50,174 bases of DNA, from assembly GCA_900543505.1 (NCBI GenBank), contig UQSB01000010.1:1-50174 (forward strand), read 5' to 3'. Both the position numbers and the translations under genes were made by a program. Source of the stretch: an uncultured Collinsella sp. GTDB lineage: Bacteria; Actinomycetota; Coriobacteriia; Coriobacteriales; Coriobacteriaceae. Each line of letters begins with the position of its first letter. Within the stretch, counting starts at the first letter, position 1. The notes beneath the pieces are model-generated. The model had not been told where the DNA came from. It was given only the letters and a program-made list of their open reading frames with translations, and made no database searches. This document shows positions 31,229-39,763 of this stretch, one piece after another.

Positions 31229-33175
31229 ATGAACGCCCCCGTTGCCCAGCCCTGTCGGCAGCGCCGCCTGTTTGCGCGATTCGCTTCCGTCTGCGCACTC
31301 GTCGCGCTTGCGTTGTTGCTGCTGCCTGCCGCCGCGCACGCCGACGGCTACTCCATGAGCCAAACCTACATCGGCGCCACGGTTGAGGCCGATGGCTCGC
31401 TGACCGTTGTCGAGGGACGCCAGTTCGATTTCGACGACGACATCAACGGCGTGTATTGGGATATCAATACAGGCTCTAACCAGCAAGGCGGCTCGGTGGT
31501 CGTCAATGTGCTAAGCGTCGAGGAAGACGACACTGCGTTTAACAAGGTCGACAGCGCAAACAAAGGCGACGACGGCGTTTACACGGTGGAACAGTCCGAC
31601 GACGGCGTAAAGATTAAGGTGTTCAGCCCCCACGAGAGCGGCGACAGCGCAATCTACTACGTGAGTTATTCCATGACCGGTGCGGTTATGAACTGGGCCG
31701 ATACCGCCGAGCTTTACTGGAAATTTGTGGGTGACGGCTGGTCGGCGGATTCCGATGACGTCGAGATGGAAGTGTATTTCGCAAATGCCGCTGCCGGGAC
31801 GGCTGCCGTCAAGGGCGATAACTTCCGCGCATGGGGCCACGGTCCGCTGACGGGCGACGTGTCGCTCGATGAGGACGAGCCCATGGTCACCTATACCATT
31901 CCCTGCGTGCATCAGGGCGAATTCGCCGAGGCACGCATCGCCTTCCCCAGCGACTGGGTGCCGCAGCTTGCCGCCTCGGGCGAAGAGCGCATGTCAACGA
32001 TCCTGAGCGAAGAGAAGGAATGGGCCGACGAAGCTAACGCCCGCCGTGAGCACGCGCGTGCGGTTGCCAGCGCGATTGCCGTGGTGTGTGTTGTCGTGGC
32101 GGTTGCCTATACCGGTGTGATCGTGATGCTTAAGCTGCGCAGGCCCAAGCCCAAGCCGCTCTTCCAGGACGAGTACTTCCGCGATGTGCCCTCGGCCGAC
32201 CATCCCGCGGTGCTTGCAGCTCTCATGAGCTGGAACGACGTGCCCGATCAGGCATATATCGCCACGCTTATGAAGCTCACCGACGACCGCGTGATCAAGC
32301 TGGAAGAAGCGACCGAGACCAAGAAGAAGGGTCTGCTCCGTCGCGAAAAAGAGGAGCAGACGTATCGCATCACAGTGACCGACGAGGCCTGGAAGGCTGC
32401 CAAGAAGGACGGCATCGATCGCGATGTGCTCAAGGTCTTCTTCGCCGGCGTTAAGCCCGATAAGGACGGAGTCCGTTCGCGCACGTTTAGCGAGCTGGAG
32501 GAGTACGCTAGCGAGCGCACCACATCTGTTGGCGACAAGCTCGAGGACTATCAGAGCACGGTTAAGGGCAAGCTGGAGGCGCGCGAGCTTATCGCATCGG
32601 ATGGCACCATCGCGATGGTGGCCGGCCTGGTTCTCGGTATCATCATCGTCTTTGGCATTCTGGGCTCTCTGATCTATACCGACTTTGCGGATGCCAATGT
32701 CGGTGCCGCTATGATCTCGATCCCCGTCACGATCGTGGGCTTTGCCCTGAGCTGCACTTTCCGCCGTTACACGCCGGAGGGCGCCGAGGTGGCGGCTCGC
32801 TGCAAGGCGCTCAAGCATTGGCTCGAGGACTTTACGCGTCTGAAGGAGGCCGTCCCCAGCGACCTGATCTTGTGGAACAAGCTGCTGGTGATGGGCGTTG
32901 CCCTGGGCGTTTCGAAAGAAGTGCTGCGACAGCTGGCCGAAGCCGTGCCTGCGGACCTGCGCAACAGCGACGATTTCTACGACAACTACCCCTGCTACTG
33001 GTGGTATTACCATCACTACGGCAACGAGTCCCCACTCGATTCGTTCAACGATGTGTACCACGAGACCATCCGCGAGCTGGCTTCGAGCTCCGACAGCTCG
33101 AGCGGCGGCAGCGGCGGCGGCTTCTCGGGCGGCGGAGGCGGCGGCGTCGGCGGAGGCGGCGGCGGAACGTTCTAA
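31229..33175 (+). CDS. DUF2207-domain membrane protein
   Basis: A 648-aa protein with a signal peptide (FARFASVCALVALALLLLPA then AAHADG), an extracytoplasmic DUF2207 region (VEADGSLTVVEGRQFDF ... VYWDIN ... YTIPCVHQGEF), a transmembrane segment near residue 295 (AIAVVCVVVAVAYTGVIVML), a cytoplasmic part (LAALMSWNDVPDQAYIATLM, LEEATETKKKGLL), another pair of membrane segments (about residues 470-510), and a C-terminal Ser/Gly-rich tail ending GGGGGGTF. This order is typical of the DUF2207 family. Function is not known; an envelope role is likely. Start at 31229 with AAAGGATG. Followed by a terminator. Confidence 0.88.
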   Translation: MNAPVAQPCRQRRLFARFASVCALVALALLLLPAAAHADGYSMSQTYIGATVEADGSLTVVEGRQFDFDDDINGVYWDINTGSNQQGGSVVVNVLSVEEDDTAFNKVDSANKGDDGVYTVEQSDDGVKIKVFSPHESGDSAIYYVSYSMTGAVMNWADTAELYWKFVGDGWSADSDDVEMEVYFANAAAGTAAVKGDNFRAWGHGPLTGDVSLDEDEPMVTYTIPCVHQGEFAEARIAFPSDWVPQLAASGEERMSTILSEEKEWADEANARREHARAVASAIAVVCVVVAVAYTGVIVMLKLRRPKPKPLFQDEYFRDVPSADHPAVLAALMSWNDVPDQAYIATLMKLTDDRVIKLEEATETKKKGLLRREKEEQTYRITVTDEAWKAAKKDGIDRDVLKVFFAGVKPDKDGVRSRTFSELEEYASERTTSVGDKLEDYQSTVKGKLEARELIASDGTIAMVAGLVLGIIIVFGILGSLIYTDFADANVGAAMISIPVTIVGFALSCTFRRYTPEGAEVAARCKALKHWLEDFTRLKEAVPSDLILWNKLLVMGVALGVSKEVLRQLAEAVPADLRNSDDFYDNYPCYWWYYHHYGNESPLDSFNDVYHETIRELASSSDSSSGGSGGGFSGGGGGGVGGGGGGTF

Positions 33176-33189
33176 CGGTCGTAAATTAT

Positions 33190-33237
33190 GGGATGGGCTT
33201 TTCTCGACAGCCGTCGGGGAAAGCCCATCCCCTTTTT
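33190..33237 (+). terminator. Terminator after DUF2207 gene
   Basis: Stem GGGATGGGCTTTTC / GGAAAGCCCATCCC followed by five T. Confidence 0.85.
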
Positions 33238-33264
33238 ACGCGCTACCTACGAAGACTGTCCCCA

Positions 33265-33299
33265 GCAACTAGTCATTTAAGAACGTTCCCAACGACTAG
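33265..33299 (+). repeat. ACTAGTC palindromic repeat, second copy
   Basis: AACTAGTCATTTAAGAACGT then TCCCAACGACTAG; matches the reverse complement of 12323-12355 at about 30 of 33 positions. It is directly followed by the next repeat. Confidence 0.62.
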
Positions 33300-33310
33300 G
33301 TGCGGTTGCT

Positions 33311-33360
33311 GCCAAGGAGTGTCCCGGGGTGCCGGCACAAAAGGAACGTCCCTAGCTGCC
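33311..33360 (+). repeat. TGCCGGCA / AAGGAACGTCCC dispersed repeat, copy 3
   Basis: Reads GCCAAGGAGTGTCCCGGGG, TGCCGGCACAAAAGGAACGT, CCCTAGCTGCCAG. In tandem with the ACTAGTC-type repeat just upstream, and ends at the stop codon of the convergent acetyltransferase gene. Confidence 0.65.
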
Positions 33361-33364
33361 AGGT

Positions 33365-34006
33365 TTAGGCTGTTAGATCGAGTTCGTAGAGGAAGCTTTC
33401 GCGCGGCATGGCGTGGCGGCGCTCTTCGCGGTTGGCGCGGTGCGTGGCGGTGCGTTTAAAGCCGTGCAGCTCGTAAAACTTCCAAGAGCAGTTGGAGTCG
33501 GTGTACAGGTGCGCCCTTGTCGCCCCGCGCGAGGAAAGGTACGAGACCGCGGCATCGAGCAACACCGAGCCAACGCCCAGGCCATGGACATCGGGATCGA
33601 CGGCGAGCAGCGTGACTTCGTTGTCGTGCGGCAACGGGCTGCTCTCGAGCAGGCGGTTGTTGGTTCGAATGGTGGCGCGCACAAACGAGAGATACTCGGC
33701 GCAGGCATCAGGCTCCAGCTCGCGCATCTGCGAAAGCAGCGCGCGTTCGGTATCCATCCAGTGTTCCTTAACGGTGGCGCCGGAACTCTGTCCCGCACGC
33801 GCGAGCGAAATGCCACGCGCCTGACCGTCGATTACGGCAACCTGCGAAAACGTCGATGACGAAAGGCAATAGGCGAGGTCGCACGCGGCCTCAAGGCGGT
33901 TGTACTCATCGTTATCCGAATTGTTATGCCAAAGCTGCTGCAGAATCAGCGCGATGGCGTCGAAGTCTTCGGTATCAAACGGTCGGTAGAGAACCCGCGA
34001 GACCAT
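33365..34006 (-). CDS. GNAT-family N-acetyltransferase
   Basis: A 213-aa protein. The acetyl-CoA site is in VTLLAVDPDVHGLGVGSVLL (motif V-x-P-x-x-x-G-x-G-x-G), followed by TRAHLYTDSNCSWKFYELHG and FKRTATHR, the usual Y-x-x-x-G-F ending. The first 90 residues (DTEDFDAIALILQQLWHNN) form a long N-terminal half. Acceptor substrate not known. Convergent with the DUF2207 gene across the repeats. Confidence 0.87.
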   Translation of the reverse strand: MVSRVLYRPFDTEDFDAIALILQQLWHNNSDNDEYNRLEAACDLAYCLSSSTFSQVAVIDGQARGISLARAGQSSGATVKEHWMDTERALLSQMRELEPDACAEYLSFVRATIRTNNRLLESSPLPHDNEVTLLAVDPDVHGLGVGSVLLDAAVSYLSSRGATRAHLYTDSNCSWKFYELHGFKRTATHRANREERRHAMPRESFLYELDLTA

Positions 34007-34283
34007 GGTGCCTCTTTCTTTTGCGGATGCATATCGAGCACAGTTCTACCACGCTATTGGCATCTAATTATGGTGCCCCTGTGTTCCATGAACTCACCGT
34101 GCCCGGTGCCGTGCCCATCCCCTCCGCTCGCAAACTTTTTCTGCACATGCGCTCGTTGCGGGGTGCATCGATGCGCTCGATGCGCTACATTGAATCAGTA
34201 TTTTCAATGCCGCTGCGCGAGCGCTGCAGATCGACGTATCACCGACTCACAGAGCACGGCGGCGTACCAGACAGGAGGACTGC
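34007..34283. other. Divergent intergenic region, acetyltransferase / purH
   Basis: 277 bp, no gene. AT-richer than surroundings, so promoters for both genes probably lie here. No riboswitch-like fold was recognised. Ends with the purH ribosome site GGAGGACTGC. Confidence 0.45.
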
Positions 34284-35891
34284 ATGGGATCTGATGTGAA
34301 GATCGCGCGCGCGTTGATCTCGGTTACCGATAAGACGGGCGTCGTCGATTTCGCACGGACGCTGGTCGATGACTTTGGCGTCGAGATCATCTCTACGGGC
34401 GGCACGGCTCGTGCCATCGAGGACGCGGGCGTTCCCGTAACCCCCATCGAGGAGTTCACGGGCTATCCCGAGATGATGGACGGCCGCGTTAAGACCCTGC
34501 ACCCCAAGGTTCACGGCGCGCTGCTGGCCCGCCGCGATTCCGAGCAGCACATGCAGGAGGCGGCTCAGCACGGCATTAAGCTGATCGACCTGGTCGTCGT
34601 CAACCTGTACGAGTTCGAGAAGACCGTCGCCAACCCCGAGGTCACCTTTGCGGATGCCATCGAGCACATCGACATCGGTGGCCCCTCCATGCTGCGTTCC
34701 GCTGCTAAGAACGCCGCGAGCGTTACCGTCATCTCTGACCCGGCTGACTACGACGCCGTCCTTGCCGAGATGCGCGAGACCGGCGGTTGCACCACGCTTT
34801 CCACCCGTCGCCGCCTGCAGGTGAAGGTCTACCAGACTACCGCCGCCTACGACACGGCTATCTCCCGTTGGCTTGCCGCCCAGGCAAGCGACGTGGCGGA
34901 CACCTCTGCCAAGCTCGAGATCTCGCTGGAGAAGGTCGACGACCTGCGCTATGGCGAGAATCCGCAGCAAAAGGCCACGGTCTATCGCTTTGCCGAGGGC
35001 TGCGAGAACACCGCGAGCTCTCAGTTCCCGCTCGTGGGCTCCGAGCAGATCCAGGGCAAGCCGCTCAGCTACAACAACTATCTGGATGCCGATGCCGCTT
35101 GGAACCTGGTCCGCGAGTTCGACGAGCCGGCCTGCGTGATCCTCAAGCACCAGAACCCCTGCGGTTCTGCCGTTGCCGAGGACATCACGGCTGCCTACGA
35201 CCGCGCCTTCGCCTGCGATCCCAAGAGCGCCTTCGGCGGCATCATCGCCTGCAACCGCGAGGTTCCCTATGAGCTGGTCGAGCACTTTGCCGATCAGAAC
35301 AAGCAGTTCGTCGAGGTCATCATCGCCCCGAGCTACACTGCCGAGGCGCTCGAGCGCATGGCCAAGCGCCCCAACCTGCGCGTGCTGGCTACCGGCGGCG
35401 TGGACCACGGCGCCCAGGTGGAGCTGCGCTCCATCGACGGCGGCATGCTGGTGCAGGAGGTCGACCACGTGACCGAGGACCCCGCGACCTTTACGTTCCC
35501 CACCGACCGCAAGCCCACCGACGCCGAGATGGCCGAGCTCGAGTTTGCCTGGAAGGTCTGCAAGGGCGTTAAGTCCAACGCCATCCTGGTCTCCAAGGGT
35601 AAGGCCGGCATTGGCATGGGCCCGGGTCAGCCTAACCGCGTCGACTCTGCGCTGCTGGCCTGCGAGCGTGCCGAGGACTTCTGCGAGCGCGAGGGCGTGG
35701 AGAAGGGCGGCTTTGCCTGCGCAAGCGACGCATTCTTCCCGTTCCGCGACAACGTCGACGTGCTTGCCGCGCATGGCGTGACCTGCATCATCCAGCCCGG
35801 CGGCTCCAAGCGCGATGACGAGAGCATCCAGGCCTGCAACGAGCACAATATTGCGATGGTTTTCACGGGTGCGCGCCACTTCCGCCATTAA
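34284..35891 (+). CDS. purH: Bifunctional AICAR formyltransferase / IMP cyclohydrolase
   Basis: A 535-aa PurH that performs the last two steps of IMP synthesis. The N-terminal MGS-like cyclohydrolase domain has ARALISVTDKTGVVDFAR, STGGTARAIEDAG, GRVKTLHPKVHGALLARR and the GGPSMLRSAAKN block; the C-terminal transformylase domain has DLRYGENPQQKAT, LKHQNPCGSAVA, SAFGGIIACNREV, SNAILVSKGKAGIGMGPGQP and FFPFRDNVD near the end. Length matches the family. Uses the AICAR by-product of HisF. Followed by the structured repeat and a terminator. Confidence 0.97.
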   Translation: MGSDVKIARALISVTDKTGVVDFARTLVDDFGVEIISTGGTARAIEDAGVPVTPIEEFTGYPEMMDGRVKTLHPKVHGALLARRDSEQHMQEAAQHGIKLIDLVVVNLYEFEKTVANPEVTFADAIEHIDIGGPSMLRSAAKNAASVTVISDPADYDAVLAEMRETGGCTTLSTRRRLQVKVYQTTAAYDTAISRWLAAQASDVADTSAKLEISLEKVDDLRYGENPQQKATVYRFAEGCENTASSQFPLVGSEQIQGKPLSYNNYLDADAAWNLVREFDEPACVILKHQNPCGSAVAEDITAAYDRAFACDPKSAFGGIIACNREVPYELVEHFADQNKQFVEVIIAPSYTAEALERMAKRPNLRVLATGGVDHGAQVELRSIDGGMLVQEVDHVTEDPATFTFPTDRKPTDAEMAELEFAWKVCKGVKSNAILVSKGKAGIGMGPGQPNRVDSALLACERAEDFCEREGVEKGGFACASDAFFPFRDNVDVLAAHGVTCIIQPGGSKRDDESIQACNEHNIAMVFTGARHFRH

Positions 35892-35903
35892 GTAGGGAGG
35901 TGG

Positions 35904-36020
35904 CGCTGCGGCTTGCCCAACCACCGCACCTTGCCGCTCATTCGTCGCCCGCGTACCCAAGTACGCGTCGCTCCTCTTTCACGGCAATCTGCGGCACCTG
36001 GGCAACCCTCGCCGACCTGT
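35904..36020 (+). repeat. 120-bp structured repeat, copy 2 (after purH)
   Basis: Closely similar to 11281-11400 along its length: shares GCTGCGGCTTGCCCA, CTTGCCGCTCA, AAGTACGCGTCGCTCCTCTT and CTGCGGCACCTG. Keeps the nested hairpin arms (TTGCCCA...TGGGCAA, GCGTAC...GTACGC). Begins 12 bp after the purH stop. Confidence 0.75.
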
Positions 36021-36089
36021 TAGGTTGACTGGGGAGGATGGGATGTTATCTCGTCCCTTGGACCGCCTCGCTTCTAAAATTATCTCTGC

Positions 36090-36125
36090 AAAAGACGGCC
36101 GCTCCGTTTGGAGGGCCGTCTTTTT
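36090..36125 (+). terminator. Terminator downstream of purH
   Basis: Stem AAAAGACGGCC / GGCCGTCTTTTT around GCTCCGTTTGGAG, itself partly paired. Confidence 0.88.
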
Positions 36126-36165
36126 GGTATAAGAGGACGGAATGACTAACACGAAAGGTATGACC

Positions 36166-36873
36166 ATGCCCCAGATTGATGATGCAGAGCTGTTTGGCAA
36201 TGCCGAGGACCAGCGTGCGTACGAGGACTTTTGCGCCAATCAGGAGGCGGTCGAGAAGTTTACGCTCGACAAGCCCGCGCTTATCTGCCGTTGGCGCATG
36301 TCCAACAAAAAGGTGCCCATGCTCAACCGTCACATTCGCGCGCTGTCCGAGCGCTTGGTGCAGGGCGAGCCGCTTACCCATAACATGCTCAGCTGGGCCA
36401 AGCAGCACGTTGAGTGGTCGCTTGCCGAGGGCGATTACACCGCGCACGACGGCGTGCTCATGCTGGTGATCGACGTTAACGGCAATGCCGCCATGACGGT
36501 GGGTGAGTACGAGCCGCTGGCCGATACTTCGGCCAAGGCGCTGCGTGCCCGCTCCGCCGAGGCCCGCTCCGAGGCCGACGAAACCGGCGTGGCGCCCGAG
36601 CTGCTCGCTGCCGTCAACAACGGCGAGCTGGCCTTTGTGGCGCCGGCGGACGAGTGCCTGTGTGGCACGGCGACGCTCATAGAGCAGCTGGCCCAGACCA
36701 AGGGCATCCCGGTCACGCGCGTGGACATTCCCGCACAGCTCAAGGGCGCCTTGTTCCTGGTAAGCGACGAGCACGGCGTGGTGCCTGCCACCGACGCCGA
36801 CGCCGCCGAGTCTGATGCCGCGACGGTCGCCTTCTTTGCCGACGGCTACGAAAAGCTTCGCGCCCGCCGCTAA
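36166..36873 (+). CDS. Protein of unknown function
   Basis: A 235-aa soluble, acidic protein beginning MPQIDDAELFGNAEDQRAYE. ATG at 36166 has GAAAGG at a good distance; in-frame ATGs at 36160 and 36142 are alternatives. Visible features: FTLDKPALICRWRMSN, a stretch with VLMLVIDVNGNAAMTVGEYE, an Ala/Glu-rich middle, and LAFVAPADECLCGTATLIEQ; GTATLIEQLA recalls class IV aminotransferase or chorismate-lyase-like wording but the match is too weak to use. No signal peptide or membrane helix. It has its own terminator upstream and the next gene is 178 bp away, so it is probably monocistronic. Confidence 0.7.
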   Translation: MPQIDDAELFGNAEDQRAYEDFCANQEAVEKFTLDKPALICRWRMSNKKVPMLNRHIRALSERLVQGEPLTHNMLSWAKQHVEWSLAEGDYTAHDGVLMLVIDVNGNAAMTVGEYEPLADTSAKALRARSAEARSEADETGVAPELLAAVNNGELAFVAPADECLCGTATLIEQLAQTKGIPVTRVDIPAQLKGALFLVSDEHGVVPATDADAAESDAATVAFFADGYEKLRARR

Positions 36874-37051
36874 ATGATTATTCTGGGACGGGGATTAAAG
36901 AATCATTTTGGTTCCCGCCACCGCTGCGAGTGCGAGGCGGACAAAACGCCCCGCTCGCGAACAGTTCTGTCACCTTGGCGACGTGCGTGGCGCGCACCTG
37001 CAGTTTCGCAGCCATAATGGTGGCAAGACAATCAAGAGGGGAGCGGAATCC

Positions 37052-37723
37052 ATGGCGCTAATCTATATCGTTGAGGACGACGAGCCCATTCGTCGTGAGC
37101 TTGTCGACATCCTTGCCCGCGCCGGGTTTGAAATCGAGGCCTGCGAATCGTTCGAGCATGTCTCGCGCGATATTCTCGCCGCCGCGCCCGACCTGGTGCT
37201 GCTCGACCTCACGCTTCCCGTCAAGGACGGCCAGCATATCTGCCACGAGGTTCGCCGCGAATCCGAGGTCCCCATCATCGTCCTCACCTCGCGCACGACC
37301 GAGATCGACGAGGTCATGGCCATGACGCTCGGCGCGGACGACTTTGTTCCCAAGCCCTATAGCGCGCGCGTGCTCGTGGCGCGCATCAACGCACTGCTGC
37401 GTCGCACCGCGGCGTCAGGCGAGCGCAGCACGCTCGTCCACAAGGGGCTGGAGCTCGACCTCGCCCGCTCTATGGTCACCAACACGGCGACCGGCGACAG
37501 CACCGAGCTCACCAAAAATGAGCTGCGCATTCTCTCGCTGCTCCTGAGCCGCGCGGGCAAGATCGTCTCGCGCTCGGCCATCATGCAGGACCTGTGGGAC
37601 TCCGACGCCTTCGTGGACGACAATACGCTCACCGTCAACATCAACCGCCTGCGCACCACGCTCGAAAAAATCGGCATCAAGGGGTATTTGACGACGCATC
37701 GCGGCCAAGGCTATTCGGTCTAG
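37052..37723 (+). CDS. OmpR-family response regulator (BceR/GraR-like)
   Basis: A 223-aa regulator. Receiver with IYIVEDDEPIRRELVDIL, phosphoacceptor Asp52 in LLDLTLPVKDG and Lys100 in DDFVPKPYSA; winged helix with LTKNELRILSLLLSRAG and VDDNTLTVNINRLRTTLEKI, a form typical of the BceR/GraR group. ATG at 37052 with GAGGGGAG upstream. The kinase gene starts 10 bp after its stop. Confidence 0.93.
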   Translation: MALIYIVEDDEPIRRELVDILARAGFEIEACESFEHVSRDILAAAPDLVLLDLTLPVKDGQHICHEVRRESEVPIIVLTSRTTEIDEVMAMTLGADDFVPKPYSARVLVARINALLRRTAASGERSTLVHKGLELDLARSMVTNTATGDSTELTKNELRILSLLLSRAGKIVSRSAIMQDLWDSDAFVDDNTLTVNINRLRTTLEKIGIKGYLTTHRGQGYSV

Positions 37724-37732
37724 GGGCCGGCT

Positions 37733-38776
37733 ATGTCGTTTGGCAAGTTCTTTAAAGATGCACTGCTTCCCGTCGCCGTGTGGACGTGCGGCGTGCTGCT
37801 GAGCTGCTTTGTGCTGACGGTCGCTGGCGCACCCGTTTCTATCGTGGTCGTGGCGGTTGGCGTGTCCTTTATCTTCGGTATGCTCGGCATCGTGATCGAG
37901 TACGCTCGCCGTCGCCGTTTTCTGCGTCAGTTGGAGCGCGCGGCAGAGGAGCTCGAGAGTCCCGCATGGGTGCAGGAGATGGTGCAATGCCCAACCTATG
38001 CCGAGGGCGAGCTCGAGTACGAGGTCCTGTGCCGGGTGGGCAAAGCCGCCTGCGACGAGGTTGCCGAGGGCCGGCGTCAGACCGAAGACTATCGCGACTA
38101 TATCGAGAGCTGGGTCCACGAGGCCAAGCTGCCCCTGGCGGCGGCTCACCTGATTCTGGAAAACCTCGACGGCGGCGCAGATGACCCAACACGTGTCGAT
38201 GACCTGGGTCGCGAGTTGGCTCGCGTGGAACGCTATATCGACCAGGCGCTGTACTACGCGCGCTCGGAAGTCGTGGAGCGCGACTACCTGATTCGCCGCT
38301 GGGACCTTAAGACCTTGGTGACGGGTGCGATTAAGGCCAACGCGCGCGAGCTCATTGCGGCGCACGTGGCTCCGGTGTGCGAGAACCTCGACTTCGAGGT
38401 CTTTACCGACGAAAAATGGCTCGAGTTTATCCTGGGCCAGCTCATTCAGAACAGCATTAAATATGCGCGCGAGGACGGCGCGAAGATCGTGTTTTCGGGC
38501 GCGTTACTGGACGAGGGCCTGGCGAGCGAGCGCATCGAGCTCACCGTTGCGGACAACGGCTGCGGCGTGTGTGCGGCAGACCTGCCACGCGTGTTCGAGA
38601 AGGGCTTTACCGGCGACAACGGCCGCACCACCAAGCGCGCAACGGGCATCGGCCTCTACCTGGTGGCGCGCCTATGCTCCAAGATGGGCATCGACGTCAC
38701 GGCGGCATCCGACTCCGGCGAAGGCTTCGTCGTAACATTCGCCTTCTCGACGAACAAGTTCCAATACTTTGAGTAG
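37733..38776 (+). CDS. BceS-like intramembrane-sensing histidine kinase
   Basis: A 347-aa kinase with two N-terminal membrane segments (about 12-31 and 34-54) separated by only a few residues, so no extracytoplasmic sensor domain. The phospho-His129 lies in YIESWVHEAKLPLAAAHLIL, the W-V-H-x-x-K-x-P form of BceS/GraS kinases. ATPase N box LIQNSIKYA (Asn240), G1 DNGCGV, and TTKRATGIGLYLVARLC. Such kinases usually sense flux through a BceAB-type ABC transporter; none is next to this pair. UppP is encoded 1 kb downstream. Confidence 0.92.
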   Translation: MSFGKFFKDALLPVAVWTCGVLLSCFVLTVAGAPVSIVVVAVGVSFIFGMLGIVIEYARRRRFLRQLERAAEELESPAWVQEMVQCPTYAEGELEYEVLCRVGKAACDEVAEGRRQTEDYRDYIESWVHEAKLPLAAAHLILENLDGGADDPTRVDDLGRELARVERYIDQALYYARSEVVERDYLIRRWDLKTLVTGAIKANARELIAAHVAPVCENLDFEVFTDEKWLEFILGQLIQNSIKYAREDGAKIVFSGALLDEGLASERIELTVADNGCGVCAADLPRVFEKGFTGDNGRTTKRATGIGLYLVARLCSKMGIDVTAASDSGEGFVVTFAFSTNKFQYFE

Positions 38777-38802
38777 CCGGGCCGTCTTGCGCTGCGGACG
38801 GC

Positions 38803-38865
38803 TATGTTCCCGAACGTGAACTTAGCTAAGGCAACTGGCGTTATGTTCCCGAACGTGAACATAAC
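38803..38865. repeat. Tandem TATGTTCCCGAACGTGAAC repeat
   Basis: The 19-bp unit occurs at 38803-38821 and 38842-38860, 39 bp apart. The second is also palindromic: GTTATGTTC, 8 bp, GAACATAAC. The layout recalls an operator. Confidence 0.6.
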
Positions 38866-38972
38866 TATGAGGCTCAAATGGATCTCCCAAAACAAAAACG
38901 TGCAGCCCAAACAAAACGTGGCCGCCCCACGCCATCTTAATATCAGACAACTCGTTGAAGTATGGTGACGAA

Positions 38973-39063
38973 GGCGCAAGGCCGGGAGGGGTTATCTAAG
39001 CCGACATCCCGCAGCCGCGAAGCGGCGAGGACGTCGGCGTGATAACCCCGCAGGCCTTGCGCC
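38973..39063. terminator. Nested palindrome between convergent kinase and stress-protein genes
   Basis: Successive complementary arms: GGCGCAAGGCC/GGCCTTGCGCC, GGGGTTATC/GATAACCCC, GCCGACATCC/GGACGTCGGC and the tip GCCGC-GAA-GCGGC, forming one 91-nt hairpin. It ends 13 bp before the stop of the minus-strand gene. No T-run, so termination, if any, would be factor-dependent. Confidence 0.55.
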
Positions 39064-39076
39064 GACGGGAAGGAAC

Positions 39077-39514
39077 CTACTTCACGACCAGAATGTCGCA
39101 GTCCGTATTGCGCAGCAGGAACGTCGAAATTGAACCCAGCAGCGCATACTTGATCGAGGACAGGCCGCGGGCGCCGCAGAGCACCAGGTCGGGCTTAACC
39201 ACGTCGAGCATCTCGTCCTTGAGCGTCTCGCGAATGCGGCCGGCGCGAATCATGACCTCGACCTCGGGAATGTCGGGATTGGCCTTGGCCTCTTCGAGCT
39301 GCTTGGCGATGGAGTTCTTAAATGCCTCCTCTAGGCCGTTGACCAGGTCGACCGGATAGGAGCCGGCGCTCTCGAGTGCCGTGGAATCGATAACGTGGCC
39401 GATAATCAGCTTGGCGCCGTTGTTCGCGGCGACCTTGATGGCGCGTGCGAGCACAAAATCCTGCTGCTCAGTACCGTCGAGTGAAACAAATACCTTGGTG
39501 TAGCCCTCGTTCAT
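39077..39514 (-). CDS. Universal stress protein (UspA family)
   Basis: A 145-aa Usp domain: VFVSLDGTEQQDFVLARAIK at the N-terminus, KLIIGHVID, and the ATP-binding-type ending DLVLCGARGLSSIKYALLGS followed by STFLLRNTDCDILVVK (pattern G-x2-G-x9-G-S). Strong ribosome site AAGGAGG. Single gene, divergent from uppP. Confidence 0.92.
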   Translation of the reverse strand: MNEGYTKVFVSLDGTEQQDFVLARAIKVAANNGAKLIIGHVIDSTALESAGSYPVDLVNGLEEAFKNSIAKQLEEAKANPDIPEVEVMIRAGRIRETLKDEMLDVVKPDLVLCGARGLSSIKYALLGSISTFLLRNTDCDILVVK

Positions 39515-39763
39515 GGTTTCCTCCTTGGTCTATCGCACGGGCGCGGGGCTCGTGCGTCGGGCGGGCGCGGGTGCGTTGACCGCCGGACACTTTATCTTGT
39601 TGCAGTTATACCCAAGGATTTCGGTTTAACTGCTCGCAATTCTGTGAACGGGCGAGTTTTTTGGTAAGGGTAGGCGCGGTCGCACCGCCAACGGTTGATA
39701 ATGGGACATCGCCCGCATCGTCCGCAGAACATCTACCGGCGGGTGTCTAACGAGGGGGTCCCT

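Larger units (their letters stand above)
38777..39076. other. Convergent intergenic region with repeats and nested palindrome
   Basis: 300 bp without a supported gene. Holds a tandem 19-bp repeat (38803-38860), an AT-rich stretch with a short open frame, and a nested palindrome (38973-39063), described separately. Confidence 0.5.

Noticed and set aside
34239..35960. 573-aa minus-strand frame opposite purH
   Set aside because: Antisense to a complete purH; composition is that of a shadow frame.
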